Shown here piece by piece: positions 38,553 through 51,369 of a DNA stretch of 64,000 bases. The notes under the pieces were generated by a model. The model made no database searches. It saw only the letters and a list, made by a program, of their open reading frames with translations, and was not told where the DNA came from. A program made the translations under genes and the position numbers. Within the stretch, counting starts at the first letter, position 1, and every line of letters begins with the position of its first letter. The DNA comes from Astur gentilis (taxonomy: Eukaryota > Chordata > Aves > Accipitriformes > Accipitridae): contig NC_064889.1 of the NCBI RefSeq assembly GCF_929443795.1, forward strand, positions 15,449,299-15,513,298, given 5' to 3'.

Positions 38553-40470
38553 GAGGAAAAAAGGAGGGAGGGAATCTGATAAAGGTAGTACTAATGGCAA
38601 AAAGGAACAATAGAATATGTTGAAGTTGACTGTACATTTATTGAAAATTTGTGGTATGGCTTCCAGTATTCATGACAGTGAGGAACTGCCATGCATAACT
38701 CAGATAATATTCTTCTCAGGGTGGGCCAAAGGTAAAGTTTCCACTTATTTTCAAATGCAGGACTGAGCAAGGAATTGAAAGTAAGTTGACACAAAAAGGC
38801 TCTCTTCAGGGAAAGAAAGACTGTTTAGTAGGAGATTAATGTGCAGGAAAAAGATACTGGAATTGGATTTTTTCGGTGCTTGAGGAAACACAAGACGCTT
38901 CTTAAGATCTTATTCTGGAACAATTCAGATAAGATGTTGGTCAAAGTAGTAGTGGAAAAAATAACAGAAGAAATAGCATGTATAGAGTTGATCAAAAACA
39001 TCCAGGTCTAAATCACTGATTTGTTTATCCCTGATGCACAGACACACAGTCATGCCCATATGCATAAAGGTACGAACTAAACAATTGTTGAAACTAAAAA
39101 AAAAATAAAATAGAACATGCAAAATGGAAATATTGGCAATCCATCTTTTAGCTAAATTCTTTTACAAAAATGCTAAAACAAGCAAATGCAGAGCATGAAA
39201 GAGGTTTTTCTCAACAGAACATTTGCTAAATCTCTTAAGTACTGTAGGATCTACTTAAGGAGACATATACCTTTGTGTATTGAACGGATGAAGGATGCCA
39301 AGGGTAACTGTTAACAGCAGAGACAGGCATTGCTTGGGGAAAGAATGAAATTAATTCCTTTAGTGTTCCCAAAGGAGAATGGGGGCAGATGACAAAAACT
39401 GGCAAATTTCCCAGAGGACACTGAGGAATACTGAAGGGAATGAGACTTGTGCCAGGACATGTGATTAAGGAATAAGAATAATATTTGAAGGCTGACAGAA
39501 CCTGAAGACAAAACATCTGAAGGGTGAAGCAAGTGGTTTAAGGTAGTGTGTATTTAACAATTCATTCAGAAGTGGGAATAAATATCAAAGAAGTTACAAG
39601 ATCCATATATTTTCAAAAGATACTATTTCCATGTTAAAATACATTTCTATTTAACTGAAATAAACCACAATTTTAACTGAAATATAGAGTAATATAGATG
39701 TATAGTTACAGAAAGATTAAGTACAATAAAATAAATGGAGTTATTCTGTAACTCTGTACACTCTAACTGAACCACTTTACTGTTGCAGAACTGTTTTTGC
39801 AAAAGAAATGCATTTCGGTTTTGTTTTTGTAAAAAGCCTGCCTCTTCTGTGTGTCTTTATGTACAGCTTTTGTGTTAACTAGCGGTGATCACCTTTGTGT
39901 GTGTAGGCTTAGTTTAGAGATTCCAGGAAAAAAGCAAACGATACTTACGATTTTATACATGCAGTTGGGGTTTCCGAGATGTTTGTCTGGTGCATGTCAG
40001 CTTGATTTATCTAAAGTTACAGTTAAGTAAATAAGTGTTTGCTTTATAAAAGGTCAGCAGCTAACTTGTTATGGTTACTAAAGCCATCACCAAAATCAGG
40101 CATGACATGCTATTGCAGACTTGGTGTATTAAAAAGTCACCATGTGTCTGTTTGTAATCCATTAATTCACAGTAAGTGATCTTGATGGTTTTCTCCTAGA
40201 ATTTTTTACCTGATTGTATTATTTTTTTTCCACTGAAAACAGCACATGTGTATACTTTTTCACCAAAGTATCTGGTAGTGAGATTCAGAAGACAACTGTT
40301 GAGTTACGAGCATCTGTTGGAATTATTGCAGTAAAGTCTGCACCCCAGAGTGAGTGGCATTTTAACTATTTTTCTATATATTCCAATATATAAAGATGCA
40401 ATTCTACTCCATTATCTGTTCCCTAATAATTGCTTCCTCTGGCATCACAGAACTGATAGACCCAAAGCTT

Positions 40471-40494
40471 ATATATAACCCAAAGGTTATATAT
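40471..40494. repeat. 10-bp AT-rich hairpin
   Basis: The arm atatataacc pairs exactly with ggttatatat across loop caaa. It is short and AT-rich, so it may be chance. Confidence 0.75.
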
Positions 40495-43400
40495 CTGTTA
40501 TGTAATAGATAATAGCTTTCAGGTACACTAGACTTTTCTTTACTATGCTTCTTATTTAGGTTATAAGTTTAAATTGAAACACTCAAGTGGACTGGAATGA
40601 GGATGGCTTCCATTCTGTGCATTTAATATCAGCAATGATCCCTTGAGTATAACTCATTTGACTAATGAAATACCAAGCAGAACCCGTGTGGCGCCTTACC
40701 ACCTCTCACTAGCTGGTAAGTGAGGGCAGGCTGCTTCTCAGAGCTGATTAACTCATGTGCAAGTCTCATGGAATTAGCTTTTTTTCTGTTTTCTAATGTA
40801 TTTTCAAATAGAGGGGCTTTTAATTAGCCTTTAGGGAGCTCTGTTCATGATGAAAATTTGCCTCCTGTCACTTTCAGCCTCTGACATATCTTATCTGTTT
40901 TCCTGTTTTCAGTTTGAAACGTTTTGATGTAGGTGGGTGTATCTCTGCCTACTGTTTTTGTAGGCCTTGTTCTCATGGTGGTTGTGCATGTGGGATAACC
41001 CAGATGGTGGGAGGACTGCATCTTCTGATGCATACTGGGAGTATTTATAGAGTGGTGTTACTGTTTAGAAAAGCAGTAAGTAGAGAGTGAATAAGAAAGC
41101 CTTAATAGGCAGCAGATGCTATTATAATTTCTGCTGTGCTCTAAAACTGTAGCCAGGATAGTATCTCTGTGTAAAGATACATGATTTTTCGAAGTAGTTT
41201 GAGGCTAGTGAGCTGAGAGCTTCCCTCCCTTAGGGTGTTTTGAAAGCTTAGCCATGATGCTGGTGTAGGAAATCTGCTGTTGACCTTAAATTCACATATT
41301 TGTGTCTTTTTTTTTCTTTTTAATTAATTGTAGCTAAAGTCTGTGTACAGCAGCAGTCTCATTATCAACAGCTTATTCATAGTGTATTTCTTAGGTTTAG
41401 CTTCTCAGCAATAGTAGAAATTAATACTTCTTTGAGGAAACACATGACTGCCAATTACCGTGAATAACTTATTTGTAATGTAGGCATGAACAGTTATTGT
41501 TAGCGTATGCAGACTGGTTTCTTAAACCTTCTCCTATTGTCAGTGAAGGAGAGGGTCCCAGAGAGTGTGAATCAGGAGCTGGCTCTATTGTCTATAGATA
41601 GAGCCTAAGTGTGGGCAGATTTTCTAACTAAAACAACTAAAATGTGTTACAACTTTTTTGCCTTCTGAAAGTGATTTGACCTAGTGTAATAAAGTATATA
41701 TTCTGTGCTTTCATCTCCTCATATGCTGAATGGCATTTGTCTTTTCAAGTACTGCATCTTTTTTTAGATTATTTTTTTTCTCTACTTTTTAATTTTATTT
41801 TTTTTTAACTTTTGGCTATCACCAACAGTTGCAGGAATGCTGCTTTTCCTCTCCCAGATTTCTGCTTTTACTCCATTGATTTATGTGGCATTTTGATCCA
41901 GTCTGTTGGAATGAAGACCAGATCAGAATTAAGACCTTCTTGTTCCTCAGACAGAATAAGTCTTGTGATTGGGTTCTGTTGTGGTTGTTTTTTTTTTAAT
42001 TCTCCTGACTATTTTTCTTTTCTGTTATGTTGTAAGTGAATGATACTAGCCTAGACATAATATTTAAGCCTTTTTTTTTAAAGTCCATGTTGACATTGAG
42101 TTAATACAAAAAAACTTTATTTATACAAGTGCTTGTTAGCAAAGGAAGTACTTTGGTAAACTGAGGAAGAGACAAACTTTGTACAAAGAGAACCTGAACT
42201 TGCCAGTGAGACATGAAAAGAAACTCTGTATTTACTATGTGCAGATATATTTCTTTCCCAGGACTATTAGCTGTTATCATACAGTCTGTTAGAGGTACTG
42301 CCATTTCACATCTAACTTGTATTAGGCATGATGAATCCAAGACCTAGTAGACAGCGAGCGTCTATCCTGTTCCTAGTTTTTATTAGATAGTTGGATGTGC
42401 TCTTTTGCAAATCTTACAGAATTGTGAGGGTAGGATGGTGGTGAAAAGGACATTAGAATTTAGTTTATTGTCTGAGATGTTTTGAAATGGATAATTACAC
42501 TTCTTATATGTGTTTCAGAAAGGAGAGTAAACCCTCAGCCACTGGCAAGGACAAAAAATAACATTCCTCTATCCTCTGTGTATATGTAGATTTCTAATTA
42601 GATGCTATCGTTTGTCTTTACCTGTGTCATGGCTAGAGACTGTTGTTATGCAATCCAGTAATTATAAAACTATAATGTAGATTATACACTGTTCATCTTA
42701 AATTTCTAAGATGATGTGAGAAGAGACCGAGGGTTTGTGTAAATCTTTGAAGACTTGTTAGTTCGTGGAGTATTTGTTGGGGTTTTTTGTGATTTTTTAT
42801 TTTTTTTTTCTTTTTTCTTTTTAGGTGGAAAACAGTGCTTGCAAAAGGAGAAGTCCTCATTTTGCACTTTCTTTCAAAGCAAAATTATTAATAAAAGGGA
42901 GGGAAAAGTGATCCTGTAGCAAAGATCAGCATGGATTTGGGGGAGGGGGTTGCTGTGGAGTAAGGGGCACTCCTCTTCCTTTGGCATTAGTAAGGCTAAC
43001 TCACTTAATTTTGAGTTAAATGGCTGACTTTTGGTTGTGCAGCCCTCCCTGCTTACGCTGAAGCTTGCTTCCTGGCACCAAAGTACTAGGCTAATAAGTA
43101 GGAAATAGGAAGACGGTTTCTTGTGGCATGAAGGTGATTTTCGGTATTAAAAAATATATCTGATAGAGTTGGGAGCTCATGAGATTTAGGTTTACAGTTA
43201 TATTTACAGTTGTATTTATCACTTGCTAAGTAGCCTGCCAGTAAGGCATAACTGTAGCAAAAAGAAACTTCGAGTGCTTCAGTCAGCGTACAGATCAGCA
43301 GAAGATAGCAATCATATGCCTCTGCAACCTTTAACAATGCAGGTCTCAAAGCTTGCAATAGATGGATCATAATGCTGTGAATTGGGAATCTAGCAGAGGT

Positions 43401-46400
43401 GCAGCTACAGCTTGGAAGGAGGTTAGTTGTATTTTACACATAAAATATTTATATATAAAAGTCTGAATGGCATTGCAATAGGAAATAGTATAGCATAATG
43501 GAATGGAATCTGAACTTTCTCCTTGAATGCATCTCCTTTTATAGATTCTTGGCTTTGCCGAAGAGTTTTGCCCAGGCATCCTGAAAGTTCGAGTGAGAGC
43601 TGGCGCTCCATCCTTAACTCATGCTGTTGCCTGAGTCATTGCGGCACATGCTGGGTAATATATTGCAGTGCAGTCTCTTGAGAATCCTGCAATGCTGAAA
43701 AACAAATAGACAAGTGAAGCACAAGTAACAGCATTGCATTCAGATTTTCTTTAGCATCGTTTGCTAAGTGTTACTCGAAGTTGCTTAAATATCTTGAACA
43801 TACATTTCTACCAAGAAGTTGCATTCCTGTACAGAATTTGGGACAGACTTTATAATATACAGATAGGAGGACAAATTCTGCTTAGTTATACTGCTAGAAA
43901 TCTGGAATGACTCAGTGAAGGGTCTCTTGCATAGGAATGTGCAGCATAATTGTATAACTGGGAGCAGAATCTGGCCTATAAACCCTCAGTCCAAGTGCTT
44001 GCTTCCTATTAAGATAAGAAAGTTATATGTATTCAGTGGCACAATATAGCTGCAGTTCCAGAACAAACTAGTGCTGAAGAATAGAAGTGTTTTTAATACA
44101 ATGTTTTGTCTGTTATGCCATCCAAACACCAACACTTTCTGTAAGCATGAATGAAATTCAAGTTACAAAATGCGTCCCATTCTTCATACCTTCTGTAAGA
44201 ACCCTGTAAACCCCAAACTTTGTTTTGTAATGATATTAAGAACAAACTGCTTCTATTTATGTTAATGCCACTTTCACTCCAGTGTATTGCAAGTCTAATT
44301 CTATACTGTGTTGTGTTCTCATTGTTCATCTCTTACCTGTTTGTGGAAAGGAAGCCACTGCTGGTGTTTTATGACTAGTTGAGAATTGAAGATGCAGGTT
44401 TTAACAATACTTTTAACAAGTCCAATTAGAAAAGGGCTATCAAATGATAGATTACACCTTGCATTCTATTTTCTAGAGCCGTAGTGTCCTATCACTGTGT
44501 ACATGTTTCTATTATTAAAGTTATTAAAAGTTACATGCATTGATGGGAGAATATACCAGTTGATTTCCTGCAACATCTCAAATATCAGCAGCTGTGTATG
44601 TGAAACACAAAAATAACTTGGCCTTACATGCTTTCTATTCAAAGGACAATGCCAAGCCTCTGATGAGAATTAATTCTGTTTCTGTACTACCCTAATTAAA
44701 TTACTTTTTTGATACTGTACCTGTGTTTAATGAACTGCGACGAGTGCAGTGAAATTAGCCTGGTTAGAAACTGAACATGATTATAAGAATCCAGGACTCA
44801 AAGGAAATCAAGGGATTCTAAAATTCTGTTTTCTGTGATTGGCAGTATTTCTGTTCTTGTGCAGTCAGGTTACAGATCTAAGGTGAAAAAGTGGGGAAAA
44901 TATTTTTTTTTATTTTTTTTTTACAAAGCAAAAAAGAAATAGAATATTAAAACCAAGTATAAATGGTCCTAGGTAGTAACAGCCCCTTTAATGCCTTGTG
45001 AGTGCTTTGCAAATGCAGGTAGGTCTCACTGTTCCCATTCTTTTTTTTGCAGATGCAAATGAAAAAGGTACTTGAAGGTGACCTGACTTCAAGGTTAAGA
45101 AGCTGGTCACTGGCAGAACCAAAAGTAGATTATGTGTTTCCAGACTATAGATGCAATGTCCAGTCATTAGAAATTCTGCTTTCAAACTTTGTTGGGGTTT
45201 GAAAAGGTGCGTAGAAGAACCATGTCACATTCACTGTAGTTTTTGTTTGTTTTTTTTTTAATTTTCTTTTATTTTGCATAAGATGTATGAGTAAATACTA
45301 AAATGTAGATATGAGTTTGGATTAAAGCTTCCATATAAATGTGGTATAATTCCACTGACTCAAAGTTCAGCAGGGCTGAACATGGTATGCTCACTTTACT
45401 GTTTTTAATACCCCTCTGGAACAGGCAAGCATGTTTTAGAAACTAAGATTTTCAGGTACAAATACCTCCCCAGCAGAGAATAAGTGTGGGGGGGGAAATT
45501 TACTTGGTGCCATAAATAAGATTTGGGATTGGAGGTCAGAAAGGCATTGTTTTGATTCAAAATTGGGAATTTCCCTTTTCCAGTCCTGTTGAGAGAGCTA
45601 GAAAGCGAAATTTGGTGCCTGTGCCGTATGACAGTATGCACAGAGAAAGCCACAGGCATGGGAGCGCTTTCTCTTTCCCGCAGAGAATGTAGCACCTGTC
45701 AGCTTGGCATCTGGGTCACAGTAGATGTGTGCATGGTGGGAGGGGAAGAAGCCCTGTTAAAGTAAATTATTAATCAAAGACTATAACTTTTCATCAATTC
45801 AGAACAAGCAGTTCCGGTTTGCTGTGCAGAAATTCCTTCCAAAGAAAATAATAAGATTTTAAAAGACATTGGGATGAATTCTGCTTTTGATGTAAGAGGC
45901 TTGGGTGTCTGCCTGGGGGCACTGGAACATAGCAACTGATACCTTTAAGATTAACTGTTTATTGTTTTATGGCTTTAGCATCTGAATACTCCGACCTGTT
46001 GGTTTTTTTCCCTGTAACTTGTAGTAACCACCTAAAATGACTTTGTTGGTGTTGGAGGTGGGGCTTTGGTTTTTGTTCACTTTTTCTGGAGGGTGGGGAG
46101 AGCTAGCAAAACATCTTCACTTCTGTGGTCTGTCCTACAGGTCTCCATGTGCTCAAAGACCGCTGACATTGCTCCTCAGTGGAACTTTCCCTTCCTTGTA
46201 CTGTTAAATCTAAGTTTGTGTTGGTGTCTGTCGCAGTATTTTAATTCAATGGGAAGGAAAACTTCTGTGGTGGACAGTAGGAAAGAGATGCACACAAACA
46301 GAGGTGAATTGTAAGCTTAGGCAGGAAGGGGGTTACTTGCAGAAATACCTTCATATTTGAGGAAATAAGTTGCAAAAGAGACTCCAAGATAACTATGTCT

Positions 46401-47190
46401 TCAGTGGATACTTTCTCTCATCAGTAGTTATGCTCTATAGGTTTTTCTGAAACTGTACACTTGGTTACTGCTTTCATTTATTCTGACTGGGCCAGGTACA
46501 GGTGTACTGCTCAAAAAGGGGCTGAAGGCACTGATAAACCCCAAAGTTGCTCAGCTGCCAGACTTGTAAGTGGTTGATGCTGGAGCATGGTGGATGGTTG
46601 CCCCTGTGGGTATGTGTAGTACCAGCAGATAAGATGGAGGAGGTACTCATCCTTTGTACACCTGTAAGAAACAAGAGGAAACTCAGTTTGGCTGCTTGCG
46701 TTTACGTCAGGAGCTTCTGTGCCTGATTCTTCAAGAAATTAGGTGTGCAGTTTGCAAACTTGTTCTGTGACACAGATTGAGGAGAATGTTTAGTGTAGCA
46801 AAGACTATCAGAAAATGATGATAAATTGGCTTTGGCTACCTGTATAAATATACTGTGAAGAGATTTGGCTCTTAGTTTTCAGTGATTTCTGTGACTATTT
46901 TATTTTTGTTTTGTTGCAGTCTCTGACCCTTCGTCATCTCTGTTCCATTTGCCATTATACACGTGATTTCTTTTTAGAAGTTATTTGTCCCAACTTTATG
47001 CTGCCATTTAATATGCTGTCTTGGGGAGATTCCTTTGTTTCCCTTCCATTATGTAAAACTATTTTAATTACACAAGAACTCAGACTATCTTTTCAACTGA
47101 GTGTATTTTTCTGGGACTCCCTCATACACTTACAGGGAGTGTAGCCTTTTATATCAGTGAAATGGATCTTGCATGATTTCTACGAAGTAT

Positions 47191-47220
47191 TTTTCTTTTT
47201 TTTCTTTTTTTTTTTTTTTT
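47191..47220. repeat. T-rich tract
   Basis: Thirty bases of T with two C interruptions. It is simple sequence within intron 1. Confidence 0.9.
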
Positions 47221-47774
47221 ACATATTAGTAAATTATCTTGTATGTTTAGTCATTGATATATTTGATATGGTCATATGCCATTAAGATTTCTTCCATTTA
47301 GATATTCTTTGTTTATAATGATGCACTTTCATTGAGATAAACAATAAAGAATTATATTCTGGATCTATTTTGGTGGTGGAGGAAAAAAAACCCAAGCAGT
47401 TCCTATTTGAGGTCTTATGATTCCTGTGAATCGCCAAAAATATATTCAGGACATGAGAAAGCTTTTGACTAAAGGCTTCGTTCAGTTCTCCCACTGAAAT
47501 CAGTTGAAGGAGACAGTGAACACTAGAATTTGAGGTGAGCATGCTGTCGTATACTAGAAAAATTATCCGCTTTTTACTTTCTCAACTCTCATCAGGTTGC
47601 TTTGGAGGAATTGCTGAGCCCCCAAAATAATCTGTAAAAACAAGGATGTAAATAAGATAATACAAATGGAAAGGAAAACAGAAGCACCTACAGTTAGAGA
47701 TTTGGCCCAACCTAAATGTCTGTTAGTGTAATTTCCCAAAGACAATGTGTTCTTGTTTATTAGTGTGATGAAAT

Positions 47775-47872
47775 CTATGATCTATCTTCAAAAGTCGGGA
47801 TCCCATGGATTTATCTGCTAGAAAGTCGTGAAATTACCTATGGAATTATCTGGTATAGAGTCATGAAATTAC
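47775..47872. repeat. About three copies of a 35-bp tandem repeat
   Basis: Copies at 47803-47837 and 47838-47872 are each 35 bp and match at 29 of 35 positions. Sharing is strongest in ttatctg and gtcrtgaaattac. A shorter, more diverged copy precedes them at 47775-47802 (aaagtcg and atcc conserved). This is a small degenerate minisatellite in intron 1. Confidence 0.75.
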
Positions 47873-49040
47873 AACTGTGTCCATCTGGCCTAAGAGCTGT
47901 GGTCTGTGCAGGTTGAGTGAAGCAGGTCTTTGCAATGTTCTGTTGCCATTTGTGGCTAAATGCGAGGTCACTAGGCTTCAGCAGCTTTTTTTGATGTGAC
48001 TTGTTTGTGGTAGAGGAATATTTTTCCTGTTTCCAGCTTCTTTCAAAAGGTGAAACAAAGGACGTTTTTCAAGGTGGTTTTAGTTTTAGGCAAAATCTGT
48101 TCAACAGTTTGAAGTGCGTATGTATGTATTTTTACAGTTAATATAATATCAGTGAAATCTTGAAATGCGTTGGAATTTTAAAATCCCTAATGCTAATAAG
48201 AGTGAACTGTCTTACCTCTCTCTGCCTCTGAAAGTTCTGGGCCCCAGTTTTCCTGTGGGTGAATGGAAATTGATGACAGTACTTCCATTATTATGTAAAA
48301 GCATAGTATATATTTCTATATAACGTGTATTTCCTCCCCCACCTTCTTTAAGCCTTTGGACAGAAAAAATGCCTCGTAGATAGCCTCTGCCCAAAATGTA
48401 TTTGAAAGACAGAACACAAAAAATCTGCTCCTCAGTTTCCAGACTTACATGTCTGAGCAAACATTGCTTACAGAAGAACTGAGAATTCACTGTGTGGAAT
48501 CACGCTTACCCTGAGCAGTACTGCCCTGGGTTGCTGACTCTCTGTCAAAGGTCTAGGTTGAATTACATGGCTTCTTTATCAGATGTATTTGCAGCTTCTT
48601 ATGTTGCTTTTTTGACATTACTTTTGTGGAAACACTCTTTAGAGCTTCTTCATTAGTTATTGTTGTACTTCTGAGTTCTAGTCAGATTGGTGTGGGATGG
48701 CAGAAATTAAGCCTTTCTGTGTGGGATTGCAGCCTTCTGCAAAGAAGAAAGAACAAGTTAAGACCAAGAAGTCTTGTGCTATTGATAGCTTGCATAACAG
48801 ATTTGTAACGTTGCACTTAGCACCTCTTTGTCTATCAGCACATTTGGGAAGCAGCCAGAAGACTGGTATGGCTCACTCTATCTGATGAACAAAAAGTTCG
48901 TTTATACAAGGGGAAAAGATGCACATAAATAGAGCTACTCTTGCACAAAAGTACTAATGCTTCTGGGAATTGTGCTTTTTTTTTTTAATTATATCAAATT
49001 AATCATCTTAAAAGTTAAGAAAATGAGGAAATTATTTTGT

Positions 49041-49058
49041 AAAAAAAAAAAAAAAAAA
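49041..49058. repeat. A18 homopolymer
   Basis: Eighteen A residues within intron 1 in an AT-rich setting. Confidence 0.95.
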
Positions 49059-49896
49059 GTCAAACTTTATGAACTCATCTTGCCAAGTGTCAATTTCTGT
49101 GATACCTTATTCAAAATTATACAAAATTCAAAAAATAATAGTTTTTGAAAAGCCTAGTTTCAGGTGGAAGAAAATTGTTTATGAAGATTGTATGTATTCT
49201 TTTGGAACATTACTCATTTTATGATCCAAAATAGTGATTACTTGCCTTGTTAATTACTTTTCATAGTGTATCGTCTAAGTTATTCCTTCTGTGATGTTCA
49301 GTTGTTGCCAATGTATTCGAGACTGAGTAAATTTTATGTTTTTTTCATCAGCTGGAACATGTAAAATACACCAAATGGACTGTCTTTGCATTAGTACTTT
49401 GACATATATGAAGCCTTGATGCTAATTCTAGTAATGCATATTATTATTCTAGCAGGTGACTGAAATAAATATGCGGTCTGGCCAATTACTGTTCTAGATT
49501 GGTGCAAAAGAAAACGCAGTTTTTGTCAACTTGCCAGTTATTTTCTAAATTCAAGTGACTTACAAAAAATGCAAGTGTTGGTATACCAGTTGTAATTACT
49601 ACTCAGAAAATACTGCTCTGCAAAAGCCTGTGTGTAATTCTTTTCCTCTTGTAGTACTCCTGGAAGCTTACATCTTTCTGTGTGTTTAATGCAGTTATAA
49701 GGATGCATTCAGTACATTCATAAGGATTGCTCAAAATAGCGTTCATATTCATATCAAAAATATTCAATTCCTTTATTTCCATAATCCAAAAAGTAACTGT
49801 AAAATGAATTGGGTACTGCAGACACTGTTGGAATCCCTGTCAGCTAGGGCTTTAATTTATGCACGTCATTCTACATGGCACATCTTAAAGGGGTTG

Positions 49897-51045
49897 TGTG
49901 GTGGGCTGACCCTGGCTGGATGCCAGGTGCCCACCAAAACCGTTCTATCACTCCCCCTCCTCAGCTGGACAGGGGAGAGAAAATAGAACAAAGAGCTTGT
50001 GGGTTGAGATAAGGACAGGAGAGATCACTCGCCAGTTACCATCACAGGCAAAACAGGCTCAACTTGGGGAAAATTAACTCAATTTATTACAAATCAACCA
50101 GAGCAGGGTAGTGAGAAATATAACCACATCTCAGAACACCTTCCCTCCACCCCTCCCTTCTTCCTGGGCACAACTTCACTCCTGGATTCTCTAAGACCAC
50201 CACCCCTTCCCCCCAGCGGCACAGGGGGACGGGGAATGGGGTTTACGGTCAGTTCATCACACGTTATTTCTGCTGCTTCATCCTCCTCAGAGGCAGGACT
50301 CCTCGCACTCTTCCCCTGCTCCAGTGTGGGGTCCCTCCCACCGGAGACAGTCCTCCATGAACTTCTCCAACGTGGGTCCTTCCCATGGGCTGCAGTTCTT
50401 CATGAACTGCTCCAGCATGGGTCCTTTCCACGGTGTGCAGTCCTTCAGGAGCACACTGCTCCAGCGTGGGTCCCCCACGGGGTCACAAGTCCTGCCAGAA
50501 AACCTGCTCTGTGGGCTCCTTTCTCCTCAGATCTGCAGGTCCTGCCAGGAACCTGCTCCAGCACGGGATTCCCACAGGGTCACAGCCTCCTTCGGGAACC
50601 CACCTGCTCCAGCATGGGGTCCTCCCCGGGCTGCAGGTGGCTATCTGCTCCACCATGGACCTCCCTGGGCTGCAGGGGGACAGCCTGCCTCACCATGGTC
50701 TTCACCATGGGCTGCAGGGGAATCTCTGCTCTGGTGCCTGGAGCATCTCCTCCCCCTCCTTCTGCACTGACCTTGGTGTCCACAGGGTTGTTTCTCTTGC
50801 GTCTTCTCACTCCTCTCTCTGGCTGCCGTTTCTGTCTGTCCCAACCTTTTTCTGTCTTAAAAGTGTTATCAGAGAGGTGTTACCACTATCGCTGATGGGC
50901 TCGGCCTTGGCCAGCGGCGGGTCCATCTTAGAGCCGGCTGGTATTGGTTCTCTCTCAAACACAGGGGAAGCTTCCAGCAGCTTCTTACAGAAGCCACCCC
51001 TGTAACCCCCCCACTACCAAAACCTTGCCACACAAAGCCGATACA
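49897..51045 (-). repeat. Complete 3' LTR (about 1149 bp)
   Basis: On the minus strand the LTR begins TGTATCGG at 51045 and ends CCACCACA at 49897, with the TG...CA ends expected of retroviral LTRs. A polyadenylation signal AATAAA lies at 50088-50083 (minus), about 185 bp from the end, so R ends soon after it and U5 fills the rest. A repeat array occupies 50316-50744. The + strand of this LTR has a 219-codon open frame (50236-50895) that is an artefact of the GC-rich repeats. Confidence 0.85.
50316..50744 (-). repeat. Degenerate minisatellite inside the LTR
   Basis: About nine units of roughly 40-50 bp. Each contains a version of CTGGAGCAG on the minus strand (CTGCTCCAG on the + strand), usually followed by a GGACCCA-like or CTGCAGCCC-like core. 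Units are imperfect and vary in length. The array lies upstream of the LTR polyadenylation signal. Confidence 0.8.
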
Positions 51046-51063
51046 TTCCACCCCTTGCCTCTG
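51046..51063 (-). promoter_or_regulatory. Polypurine tract of the retroviral element
   Basis: On the minus strand, a purine-rich stretch ending AGGGGTGGAA abuts the TGT start of the 3' LTR. In retroviruses and LTR retrotransposons this tract primes plus-strand DNA synthesis. Its position directly next to the LTR supports the boundary at 51045. Confidence 0.75.
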
Positions 51064-51344
51064 TGCATCACATTTTTAAGAACAGTCATTAAAATCTACA
51101 TTCATCATGCAAAATCTTCGCTCACATCAACAAAAAAAAAAAATCCTCACACCAAAATCAAAATAATTTCATCACAAAACCGACAAAAAGTGAACAATTT
51201 ACACACAATCCACCCCTCGTCCCTTCACCACAAGTACAATAAAAATTCCCCACTTGTCATGCAGCTCTGAACTCTAGCTGCGTTCAGTCCATGTTTTGCC
51301 CGTTACCTCTCTCAGTTACTATCCTTATCTCAAGTTCCTCGCAT

Positions 51345-51362
51345 TGCCCGCATTCTCCACCA
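51345..51362 (-). promoter_or_regulatory. Primer-binding site matching tRNA-Ala
   Basis: The + strand reads TGCCCGCATTCTCCACCA, which is, as I recall it, the 3' end of a vertebrate tRNA-Ala (AGC type) with its CCA tail. On the minus strand this is an 18-nt complement, 7 nt downstream of the 5' LTR end at 51370. This is where reverse transcription would have been primed by that tRNA. Confidence 0.75.
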
Positions 51363-51369
51363 GAAAGAC

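Larger units (their letters stand above)
37158..49896 (+). other. SH3GL3: Intron 1 of endophilin gene, first part
   Basis: It starts with GTAAGG directly after exon 1. No downstream endophilin exon was found when I looked for codons of the expected GAEGTKLDD region on the + strand. The first about 130 bp are still CpG island. Simple repeats include GCCG units (37245-37276), A20 (38533-38552), T-rich 47191-47220 and A18 (49041-49058). An AP-1 consensus TGAGTCA lies at 43632-43638. Short open frames on both strands show no family features. Confidence 0.7.

Noticed and set aside
41579..41604. 8-bp inverted repeat (ggctctat ... atagagcc)
   Set aside because: Too short, with a 9-nt loop; expected by chance at this scale.
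50236..50895. 219-codon open frame on the + strand, the longest in the window
   Set aside because: It lies antisense inside the LTR and owes its length to GC-rich repeat units that lack stops. Several other frames over the same stretch are equally open, and the product resembles no family.
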